From Novosphingobium sp. ERN07 (GTDB taxonomy: Bacteria > Pseudomonadota > Alphaproteobacteria > Sphingomonadales > Sphingomonadaceae), in NCBI RefSeq assembly GCF_012641335.1, contig NZ_JABAID010000002.1:372001-436000 (forward strand): DNA of 64,000 nt, written 5' to 3'. A model generated the notes under the pieces. The model saw only the letters and a program-made list of their open reading frames with translations, was not told the origin of the DNA and ran no database searches. Positions within the stretch are counted from its first letter, which is position 1. Each line of letters starts with the position of its first letter. Of this stretch, positions 43,316-54,460 are shown in pieces. Both the position numbers and the translations under genes were made by a program.

Positions 43316-45694
43316 ATGAACTTTTCTCTGAAGCGAGCGGCGCTGCTATCCGCGAGTGCGATCGTAAGCGTAGCTGCCCTTCCCGCTTTTGCGCAGGAAG
43401 CCCCGGAAGCCGCCGAAGAGCCCGGCACCGAAATCATCGTTACGGCAACGCGCCGCGCGGTTTCGCTTCAGAATGCACCGATCAACATTTCCGCCGTCAC
43501 CGCTGAAAACCTGAAAGATCAGCGGGTGGACGATGTGCGCTCACTCGCCGCGTTTACGCCGGGTGTAACTATTCAGGACACTGGCCCGCGTTCCAGCGGC
43601 TCCATCGTGATGCGCGGTCTTTCGGCCAGCGATACCAGCGCTTTCGGCGCCAACAGCGACAACACGCTGGCCACCTATCTCGGTGAAATCCCGCTCTATC
43701 AGGACTTCAAGTTCATCGACATGAACCGTGTCGAAGTGCAGCTTGGGCCGCAAGGCACGCTCTATGGCCTTGGCACGCTGGCAGGCGCGATCCGCTATAT
43801 CCCCAACCGGCCCGATCCTGATCGCTGGGAAGGCGCATTCCACGCCCGCGTCTATGACGTTGCCCACGCAAAAGACCCCGGCTTCGTCGTCGATGGCATG
43901 ATCAACGTGCCGCTGATCCCCGGCAAGGTCGCGTTCCGCTCTGCCACCGGCTATTTCAATGATCCGGGCTTCATCGATTACAACTACCTGCTTAATACGC
44001 CCGGCGTATCGAACCCGCAGCCGAACCGCCCCGGCACGTTCTTCGGATCGATCGGCACGGCGGATCAGATCGCGCAGAACTTCCACACCTATGAAGATGC
44101 GAACTTCGAACACACTTTCACCACGCGCAACCAGCTTGGTCTCTATCCGTTCGAAGGGCTGAGCGTAACACTCAGCTATGTGCGCCAGCAGACCGACACC
44201 AACGGGCGTCAGGCCAACGGCGGCGGCGTGTTTGGCACCGGCAAGTATGAAGCGCCGTGGCGCTACCTTGAACCGGCCAAGCGTGTGGCCGATCTTTACG
44301 CCGCCGAAGTGGAAGCGGAACTGGGCGATATCGCGCAACTGGTTTCGGCCACGGCCTTTACTCGCCAGAAGTTCAAAAGCTCAGCCGACGTGACCGACCT
44401 GCTGCTCGATCTGGACTATGACTACGAACTGTTCCCCGCCTTCTCCGGCTATACCCGGTCGAACGGCGAGAACGAACAGTTCAATCAGGAAGTGCGCCTT
44501 GTTTCCACCCACGGCGGACCGTTCAGTTGGGTGTTGGGCGGGTTCTACAACCAGCTCAAGACCAAATCGGACTACCGCGAAATCGTGCCCGGATACCCGG
44601 CATGGGCGGGGATAAACCGGCCTGATGAAGTGGAATACGCATCCTATGTGAACACCAAGACCACCGAAAAGGCGGTGTTCGGTGAACTGACCTTCCAACC
44701 GATTGACGCGCTGACGCTGACGGCGGGCGGACGCTATTTCAAATACGATGCCTATGTGATCGGCGGGCAGGCGCTGCCGCTGTTCCAGACCTTCCCGAAC
44801 ATCAACTTCCGTTCGCGCGAAGGCGATACCAGCGACGATGGTAACGTGTGGAAGCTGAACGCATCCTACAAGTTTTCGCCCGATGTCATGATCTATGGCA
44901 CGTTCAGCAAGGGCTATCGAATTGGCGGGGTAAACCGCGTTGCGCCTTGCGTGCTGCCGCTGCCGCCGGGCCAGAACCTTTGCGCGCTGCCCAACGAGCT
45001 GTCGTTCGCGCCGGATACCACGAAGAACAAGGAAATTGGTATTCGCGCCAGCCTGTTCGATGGCAAGCTGCGCACCACGCTGGCGTTCTTCCACATCGAC
45101 TGGGACGGCATCCAGCTTGATGGCCTGACCGAAAACGGTGCTATCGGCATTACCGTGAACGGCGGCAAGGCGGTGTCAAAGGGCGTTGAATTCTCGTTCA
45201 ACGCAAGGCCGTTCGAAGGCTTCAGCGTTCAGGGCAACTGGTCCTATACCGATGCCTATCTGACCGAGGCTGTGCCGGGCCTGCTCAAGACGCGGACGAA
45301 CGAGTTCGACGCGCTGCCGGGTGATCGCCTGCCAGGTTCGACCAAGGTTTCCGGTTCGCTGGGCATGAACTACGAATTCCCGGTGGGTGAAGACACCATG
45401 ACGCTGAGCTGGACGTCGACCTACACCGGCGACATCTTCACCCGCGTGGGCGCACGGGGCGGCGGCGAAGTCCTGCCGGCCTATACCACCCACCGCGCGT
45501 CGATTGCCTATGCGCTGGATGATACGCTGGAGTTCCGCGTCTACGCCGACAACCTGACCAACAAGTTTGCGGTGATTGCGGTGTCCAACGACCTTTCGCG
45601 CCGCATCGTCAACGATGGCGTGGTCTCGCGCTACTATGCAAACTCAGTGCTCAGCCCGCGAAAAGTGGGCTTCGAGATGACCAAGAAGTTCTGA
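43316..45694 (+). CDS. TonB-dependent receptor, divergent from the sensor kinase
   Basis: A 792-residue outer-membrane transporter. Signal peptide ends at PAFAQE, TonB-box-like TEIIVTATRR, plug motif SGSIVMRGLSASDTS and VEVQLGPQGTLYGLGTLAGAI, and the C-terminal strand ends MTKKF. ATG 43316 follows GAGGG by five bases; starts at 43274, 43286 and 43304 are in frame but have poorer sites. It begins 245 bases from the kinase start, so it could be controlled by the kinase/regulator pair. A strong terminator follows. Confidence 0.92.
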   Translation: MNFSLKRAALLSASAIVSVAALPAFAQEAPEAAEEPGTEIIVTATRRAVSLQNAPINISAVTAENLKDQRVDDVRSLAAFTPGVTIQDTGPRSSGSIVMRGLSASDTSAFGANSDNTLATYLGEIPLYQDFKFIDMNRVEVQLGPQGTLYGLGTLAGAIRYIPNRPDPDRWEGAFHARVYDVAHAKDPGFVVDGMINVPLIPGKVAFRSATGYFNDPGFIDYNYLLNTPGVSNPQPNRPGTFFGSIGTADQIAQNFHTYEDANFEHTFTTRNQLGLYPFEGLSVTLSYVRQQTDTNGRQANGGGVFGTGKYEAPWRYLEPAKRVADLYAAEVEAELGDIAQLVSATAFTRQKFKSSADVTDLLLDLDYDYELFPAFSGYTRSNGENEQFNQEVRLVSTHGGPFSWVLGGFYNQLKTKSDYREIVPGYPAWAGINRPDEVEYASYVNTKTTEKAVFGELTFQPIDALTLTAGGRYFKYDAYVIGGQALPLFQTFPNINFRSREGDTSDDGNVWKLNASYKFSPDVMIYGTFSKGYRIGGVNRVAPCVLPLPPGQNLCALPNELSFAPDTTKNKEIGIRASLFDGKLRTTLAFFHIDWDGIQLDGLTENGAIGITVNGGKAVSKGVEFSFNARPFEGFSVQGNWSYTDAYLTEAVPGLLKTRTNEFDALPGDRLPGSTKVSGSLGMNYEFPVGEDTMTLSWTSTYTGDIFTRVGARGGGEVLPAYTTHRASIAYALDDTLEFRVYADNLTNKFAVIAVSNDLSRRIVNDGVVSRYYANSVLSPRKVGFEMTKKF

Positions 45695-45766
45695 CGCCTC
45701 AGCCCCGGTCCGCGCAATGCGCGCAGGCCGGGGAAGATGCTGCGAACACGTTCCTGCGAAGGACTG

Positions 45767-45800
45767 GGCCGCTGCTCCGCGAGGACAGCGGCCTCTTTTT
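45767..45800 (+). terminator. Rho-independent terminator of the TonB receptor gene
   Basis: GGCCGCTG (45767-45774) pairs with CAGCGGCC (45786-45793), followed by TCTTTTT. A second weaker hairpin (CCCCGG ... CCGGGG, 45703-45733) precedes it. Confidence 0.85.
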
Positions 45801-45810
45801 GTGTGGGCGA

Positions 45811-47394
45811 TCAGTCCAGCGGGATTCCGTTGGCTGTGAAGAAGTCCATTACTTCACCCAAGTGCGCTTCATAGGCACGCCACCGACCAATGGCGCGCGC
45901 GTTCATCGGTTCGCGCACCTGTTGAGCGCTGGGCGTGGCCACAGCAGCGGCGTTCTGATGGAAATCGAGGCAAGCTGCATCCCATTCCAGCCCGCAATGG
46001 GCCAGCATCTTGCGCGTGTTGGCTTCCTGATCGACCACCAGCCATTCGTAAGTCACTTCATGAATGCGACCCGGAAAGCGCTGCCGCCAGAAAGCCATCA
46101 ACCGCTGGAACACGAGCACATAGCGCGCGGTGTCCATCAGATCATAGGACCAGCGGTAATAGGGCGATCCGGTGGCGAACAGGTGCTTGTAATTGGACCA
46201 AACGCTGTCCATCGCGCCGCGCCGCAGGCACAGCACTCTGGCATTGGGAAATGCTTGAAGAATCCAGCCGATGTATAGAAAATTCAAAGGAAACTTGTCG
46301 GTAAAGCGCGAACTTTGCGCACCTGCGTTCTGGCGCGCTCGGCCAAGGTAGAGTTCGCCCAAGACTTGCGCCGACGCGCCGCGCAGCGCTTCGATCGTTT
46401 CGGGATCGAGCACCATGCGCGATCCTGTCTGCGCAATCTGCTTCACCGCCAGCGGCATGGCCTGCAGTTCCCCGGCGGATGTGACCGCATGATGCGATGA
46501 CACAATACGATCCACCAACGTGGTGCCCGTGCGTGGTAGACCGACGACGAATAGCGGCGCATCTTCCAGTGTGCTGTCGGGGCGCAAAGGCAGATCGGCC
46601 ACAAAACTGCGGCGCACTGCATCGAACACCGCTTCGTCATCGGCAAAGGCATAACCCAGGCGGGCGCGATGGATCGCATTACCCTTTGCGAGGTGATCGA
46701 AAGCGCGGTCGTGATCACTCAGCCCTTCCAGCCCGGCTGCAGCGGCATAATGCAGGCGCACTTGTTCGAGCGGATCGTCCGCACCCGAAAGCGCGCGCTC
46801 TATCCGCGTCACGCCTTCCGAGGTCGGCTTGCGCTTCAATCCGGCAAGGCCAAGATGAGCGCGGCCATGCGCCGGTTCGCGTGCAATAATCGCCTCATAC
46901 TGCGTCACCGCGTCGTTCACCCGCCCGAAAAAGCCGAGCGTGCTGGCAAGATTGAAGCGATATTCCACCGCGTCTGGCTGCGCCGCAACGGCCTGTTCAA
47001 ACAGCGGCAGCGCCTCGTCATGCGCGCCGAGGCGGGCAAAAACGCAGCCGATGGTATCAAGCACCAGCGGATCTGATGGCCCCTTCTCCACCGCCGCACG
47101 CGCCGCTGCCAGTGCATCGCCCTCGCGCCGCGCCAGCAGCAGAATGCGGGCCTGCTGCGCAAGGTATTCGGGATTTTCCGGAACAGCGCGGATCACGGCG
47201 CCAATGGCCTTCAGCGCATCGGAAACCCGGCCCGTTTCGGCCAGAGCCACAGCGGCGACGAAACCGGCATCAACATCCGCCTGATCACGCGCGAGCGCTT
47301 CACCCGCAGCGGCCAGTGCCTTTGCCGGATCGCCTGCCGCCAGCATGGCGCGCAATGGCGAATATGCGTCGCTGTTGAGTACCGCCCCTGTCAC
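45811..47394 (-). CDS. TPR-domain sulfotransferase
   Basis: A 527-residue protein: TPR-like helical repeats over about residues 10-240 (LAAAGEALARDQADVDAG, ALPLFEQAVAAQPDAVEY), then a sulfotransferase domain from about 275 with the PAPS 5'-phosphosulphate loop VVGLPRTGTTLVDR (283-296) and RFTDKFPLNFLYIGW. It starts at GTG 47394 with AAGGAG seven bases upstream. The acceptor is unknown. TPR-sulfotransferases of this type are common in sphingomonads and often sit by TonB receptors, as here (convergent with one). Confidence 0.9.
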   Translation of the reverse strand: MTGAVLNSDAYSPLRAMLAAGDPAKALAAAGEALARDQADVDAGFVAAVALAETGRVSDALKAIGAVIRAVPENPEYLAQQARILLLARREGDALAAARAAVEKGPSDPLVLDTIGCVFARLGAHDEALPLFEQAVAAQPDAVEYRFNLASTLGFFGRVNDAVTQYEAIIAREPAHGRAHLGLAGLKRKPTSEGVTRIERALSGADDPLEQVRLHYAAAAGLEGLSDHDRAFDHLAKGNAIHRARLGYAFADDEAVFDAVRRSFVADLPLRPDSTLEDAPLFVVGLPRTGTTLVDRIVSSHHAVTSAGELQAMPLAVKQIAQTGSRMVLDPETIEALRGASAQVLGELYLGRARQNAGAQSSRFTDKFPLNFLYIGWILQAFPNARVLCLRRGAMDSVWSNYKHLFATGSPYYRWSYDLMDTARYVLVFQRLMAFWRQRFPGRIHEVTYEWLVVDQEANTRKMLAHCGLEWDAACLDFHQNAAAVATPSAQQVREPMNARAIGRWRAYEAHLGEVMDFFTANGIPLD

Positions 47395-47555
47395 GTCGCA
47401 ACTCCTTGTGGAGGCCCCTCGATGACCTTTCCGCCTACCCTACCTGCGGTGCAAGGCTTCATTCCTACGCCGATTGACGCATCGCGCAATGCGCAGCCTG
47501 GAACGGCATTTTACGGTTCGCGTTGTGGGTGCGGACGGTCACAAGGAGGCAACCT

Positions 47556-47744
47556 ATGCCTGCAAAATCCGCAGCCCAGCAAAAGGCGGCCGGCGCGGCC
47601 CTTTCCGCCAAACGTGGCGATACGCCCAAGAGCAAGCTCAAGGGCGCATCGAGAGACATGGAGAAATCCATGACGGAAAAGGAACTTGAGGATATGGCGT
47701 CGACCAGCCGGAAAGACAAACCGGAGCACGTCGACAGGAAATAG
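47556..47744 (+). CDS. DUF3008 family small protein
   Basis: A 62-residue, highly charged, lysine-rich protein: MPAKSAAQQKAAGAALSAKR at the start, then SKLKGASRDMEKSM and KPEHVDRK at the end. This is the DUF3008 pattern. ATG 47556 is preceded by a near-perfect AAGGAGG. Function unknown; composition suggests nucleic-acid or stress association. It lies five bases before the next gene. Confidence 0.85.
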   Translation: MPAKSAAQQKAAGAALSAKRGDTPKSKLKGASRDMEKSMTEKELEDMASTSRKDKPEHVDRK

Positions 47745-47749
47745 GGCAT

Positions 47750-48156
47750 ATGGACGAGTTCTTCACGCGGGTTGCCAATCGGGTCTCGCTCTGGGCGGGT
47801 CAGGCCGGAACATTCATCCTGGCGCTGACGATCATCATTGTCTGGGGCGTCAGCGGGCCGATCTTCCAGTGGAGCGATACTTGGCAACTGGTGATCAACA
47901 CCGGCACTACCATCGTGACATTCCTGATGGTGTTCCTGATCCAGAACAGCCAGAACCGCGATGCGGCGGCGATGCAGGCCAAGCTGGACGAGCTGATCCG
48001 CGCTGTGGACAAGGCGCGGGTTGGGTTCGTCGGCATCGAACACCTGACCGAGGACCAGATTGAAAAGCTGCGCGATGCGCTGGAACGCGAGGTAAAGGCG
48101 ACCGGTGACCGGCAAGCTACTGCCGACGAAACCGTTGAACGGCTATTGGATCGTAC

Positions 48157-48160
<4 letters not shown>
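47750..48160 (+). CDS. Low-affinity iron permease family membrane protein
   Basis: A 136-residue protein of the Iron_permease (PF04120) group. Two helices (about 20-37 and 45-62) surround [12 protein letters not shown], then [20 protein letters not shown] and a charged C-terminal helix. The family name comes from yeast Fet4; bacterial iron transport by such short proteins has not been shown to my knowledge. It overlaps fumC by four bases (ATGA). Confidence 0.85.
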
Positions 48161-49539
<1,379 letters not shown>

Positions 49540-49615
49540 AACGGGCGTAAGTGTTATCTCGGACTTAACCTCGTTTCTTGGGTTGGTGCTAAGCCGGGTC
49601 TGACCATATGGTCGT

Positions 49616-50230
49616 ATGACGATCCGCGCCGCCACCCTGCTTGCCTTTGCCAGCCTAGCGCTGGTGGCTCCGGTGGCCGTTCCTGCGAAGACGACGATGA
49701 CCGCGCAACAGTTGCGGTTTGGGCCGTTCGTGGTCGTATCGGCAGATAAAGCGCGATTGGTGGGGGTTACCGATAGCGGTTCCCCGGCGGCGTTCCTTGC
49801 GATGATCGAGGCTTATCCGGCTATTCGCGCGCTCGAACTGGTCGATTGCGCCGGGACCAGCGACGATATTGCGAATTTGCGACTGGGCCGGATGATCCGC
49901 CAGCACGGCATCGCCACGATTGCCCCGGCGGGCGCTTCGGTGCGGTCTGGCGCGGTGGACATTTTCCTTGCCGGTGCGCAGCGAACGGCAGCAGCGGATG
50001 CACGCTTTGCGGTACATGCCTGGCTATCAGCAGACGGGCGCGAGGCTGGTGCGGCACAGGCCGATGATCCCGCACGCACCGCCTATGAGCGCTATTACCG
50101 CGACATGGGACTAGCGGCGGACGATGCGCGCGCCTTTTACGCGCTCACCATCTCTGTGCCGAACAACCGGACGCTGCAACTGGCCCCGCGCGATCTGGCG
50201 CGCTTTACCAAGGTTGCGACAGCGGGTTAA
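49616..50230 (+). CDS. Exported protein, ClpP/crotonase-like fold (COG3904 type)
   Basis: A 204-residue protein with a signal peptide (ATLLAFASLALVAPVAVPA). The region ALELVDCAGTSDDIANLRLG, then HGIATIAPAGASVRSGAVDIFLAGAQ, is the layout of periplasmic ClpP-like COG3904 proteins, with Ser in RSGAVD at the place of the catalytic-type Ser and H in FAVHAWLS downstream. Catalysis is not assured. Its stop shares the TTAA with the stop of the convergent gene. Confidence 0.65.
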   Translation: MTIRAATLLAFASLALVAPVAVPAKTTMTAQQLRFGPFVVVSADKARLVGVTDSGSPAAFLAMIEAYPAIRALELVDCAGTSDDIANLRLGRMIRQHGIATIAPAGASVRSGAVDIFLAGAQRTAAADARFAVHAWLSADGREAGAAQADDPARTAYERYYRDMGLAADDARAFYALTISVPNNRTLQLAPRDLARFTKVATAG

Positions 50231-51270
50231 CTCCGCTTCGACGCACCGCAGGCCTGCGCCAGTGCGAGGACGCTGGAAGGGCCATCCTGACCGCCAAATT
50301 CCACCGTGGCATTCTGGCCTGCAACCACGATCTTGTCGAACTTCATCAGCGCTTGCAGTTCTCTGGCCGAGAGCGGGTGGCCTTTGCCGTCCTTGTCCGG
50401 TTCGACCGGGAAGCGAGCGAGCATCTGGCCCTTGGCATAGACCTCAGCCGTGTTGGCCGGACCGTTGACCGACTTCATGAATGCCGTGGCATTCTGAGCG
50501 GCAGCATCCTTGACGCTGGTGTGGACCGCACCGTTGCGGAACATGGCATAAAGTTGTCCGGCGCGGCAGGTGAGTTCGAAGTTGAAGCTGGCCAGTTCAT
50601 TGCCCGGAAAACCCGAAACCGAGGAAAACGCCTGATAGCTGCCGCGTGCCGGATCGGGCGACAGGAGACCGGGCGCAAAAACCCAGCGCGACTGAACCGG
50701 CGGCGTCGGACGGCTGCTGCTTTCCACAGCCATACGGCTTGCGCGGATTGGTGATGCACCGCCGCAGACCAAGGCATTGGTTGCCGTGAGCGAGCCATTG
50801 CCGGTGAACCAGAACACCTTTTCACCGACCTTGATGGTCAACGAGCGGGCCGAGCGGATCAGACCGTACTGTTCTGCCGAGAGATAGCCTGCGACGTAAT
50901 CGGCAATGCCGGTGTGGCTCAACTGGCCCTTGCCTTCGAGCGCGACGCCGAATTCCGCCCATGCCGACTGCGATTCCACCGAGATGGTGATCACTTTAGG
51001 GCGAGCCGTTGTCAGTGCCTTGAGCAAGCCGGTGCCATCTTCGTTGCGATAGGCACCGAAGATCAGACGGCGGCCACGCATGTCGTTGGCATCGCACTGC
51101 ACGCCAAGCATCGCGCCAGACTGCTGCCGCCCTGCGGAAACCAGCGCAGTGCTGCCAGCTTCGGCAAGCCGCCAATCGGCCTGCGCGGAGACGACGCCTT
51201 CGGCACAAGCCTGCGCGGGCACAGCGGCGAGCGCGACGGCGGCGAGCCATTTTGATGCGGAGCGCGACAT
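50227..51270 (-). CDS. Exported protein of unknown function
   Basis: A 347-residue protein starting MSRSASKWLAAVALAAVPAQACAEG, a clear signal peptide. The rest is beta-rich with repeated 'aliphatic-Gly' patterns (LIFGAYRNEDGTG, WFTGNGSLTATNALVCGG, FNFELTCRAGQLYAMFRNG). No family is recognised. Two-part symmetry is suggested by GLLKALTTARPKVITISVE near the start and RELQALMKFDKIVV near the end. The open frame extends 27 codons upstream but the signal peptide fixes the start. Confidence 0.7.
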   Translation of the reverse strand: MSRSASKWLAAVALAAVPAQACAEGVVSAQADWRLAEAGSTALVSAGRQQSGAMLGVQCDANDMRGRRLIFGAYRNEDGTGLLKALTTARPKVITISVESQSAWAEFGVALEGKGQLSHTGIADYVAGYLSAEQYGLIRSARSLTIKVGEKVFWFTGNGSLTATNALVCGGASPIRASRMAVESSSRPTPPVQSRWVFAPGLLSPDPARGSYQAFSSVSGFPGNELASFNFELTCRAGQLYAMFRNGAVHTSVKDAAAQNATAFMKSVNGPANTAEVYAKGQMLARFPVEPDKDGKGHPLSARELQALMKFDKIVVAGQNATVEFGGQDGPSSVLALAQACGASKRS

Positions 51271-51384
51271 TTCTTGGACCCCCAACTCGATTCCAGTTGA
51301 GCCGGTGTTAACCACATCCGGCAAGCATTGGCTTACCAGTGAGATACGCATAAATCCTTAATGTCACTGCCGAATGTGGGCAAT

Positions 51385-53015
<1,631 letters not shown>

Positions 53016-53019
<4 letters not shown>

Positions 53020-54419
53020 CGCTTGATGTTCACCACTTGCGTCTGTGAGTATTCGGCAAGGCCTTCGACCGACTGTTCGACGCCGAGGCCGCTGTTCTTG
53101 AATCCGGCCATCGGGATGTGGGGACCGATGGCGATATGCTGGTTGACCCAGACCTGCCCGCTTTCGATGCGCGCTGCAATATCCGCCGCTCGACCAATGT
53201 CCTTTGACCAGACCGAGCCGCCGAGACCGTATTCGCTGGCGTTGGCGCGGGCGATCACGTCTTCCACATCGTCGAACCTGATGAGCGGGAGGATGGGGCC
53301 GAACTGCTCCTCATCCACGATACGGTCGCCATCGGTAACGTCGCGCACGATGGTCGGGCGGATGAAATAGCCCGCGCGCTCCATCACTTCTCCGCCAGCA
53401 ACAACAGTGCCTTCGGCGCGGGCAGATTCGAGGAAGCCCTTGACCTTTTCGAACTGCATCGCGTTTTGGATAGGGCCGATCTGGGTGCCCTGCTGCAAGC
53501 CATCATCGACTACTGCAGCTTCAGCAAGGCGCGCGAGTTCACCGCACATCGCATCGTAGATGTCGGCGTGTACATAGGCGCGCTTGATGGCGAGGCAGAC
53601 CTGCCCGTTATTGAGGAAGGCGTTGCCGAAAATGGTCTGCGCGGTTTCGCGCACGTCCACATCTTCAAGAACGATGGCCGGATCGTTGCCGCCGAGTTCG
53701 AGTGTGACGCGCTTCAACGTGTCCGCACCGCTGGCGGCAATGCGCTTGCCGGTAGCCGTAGAACCGGTGAAGCCGACCTTGGCGACATCGGGATGTGTGG
53801 TGAGATGCGGGCCGAGGTCGTTGGCGTCGGTGATCACGTTGACCACGCCCGCCGGAAAAACATCGCGGCATATCTCGCCAAGGATCAGCGCACACACCGG
53901 CGTCGTCGGGGCGGGTTTGAGCACGATTGCGTTCCCCGCCAGCACGGCCGGGCCGATCTTCCAGCAGGCGACGAGCAGCGGGAAGTTCCATGCGATGATG
54001 CCCACGACCACGCCTAACGGACGGTGCTTCACCGCGATGTAGCCAGTTTCATCATCCTGAATGATCCGCTCCGGCAGTTCCAGCGTGGCGTAATGGCGCA
54101 AGTAGCCGTCGGTCCATGCCAGTTCGCCCAGCGCTTCGGCCAGTGGCTTGCCCTGCTCCATCGTGAGTGCGCGGGCGATCTCGTCCTTGCGAACGGCGAT
54201 AGCATCGGCCAGTTCGATCAGCTTGGCCTGCCGATCTACCCAAGGCAGTGTCGACCAACCCGGCACCGCCGCCTTTGCCGCCGCGATGGCAGCATCGGCC
54301 TGTGCGGCGCTGGCGCGGGGAACCGTGCAGAACGGCTCCCCTGTAGCCGGATTGATCACGTCCATCGTCATGTCGCCATTGACGAGGGCGCCGCCGATCA
54401 GCAGCTTGTATTGAGGCAT
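53016..54419 (-). CDS. NAD(P)-dependent aldehyde dehydrogenase of amine module 2
   Basis: A 467-residue ALDH-superfamily enzyme. Catalytic Cys275 lies in NNGQVCLAIKR, general base Glu241 in LELGGNDP, and Asn145 in AWNFP; the cofactor-binding GFTGSTATGK is present. It oxidises an aldehyde to the acid. The gene overlaps the acyl-CoA ligase (ATGA) and follows the TonB receptor gene after 41 bases. In context it should take the aldehyde produced by the amine dehydrogenase, which would have to enter the cytoplasm. Confidence 0.94.
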
Positions 54420-54460
54420 TATCCTCTCCCGACGGCTTTGCCGCCTTGATGGTCAGGCTA

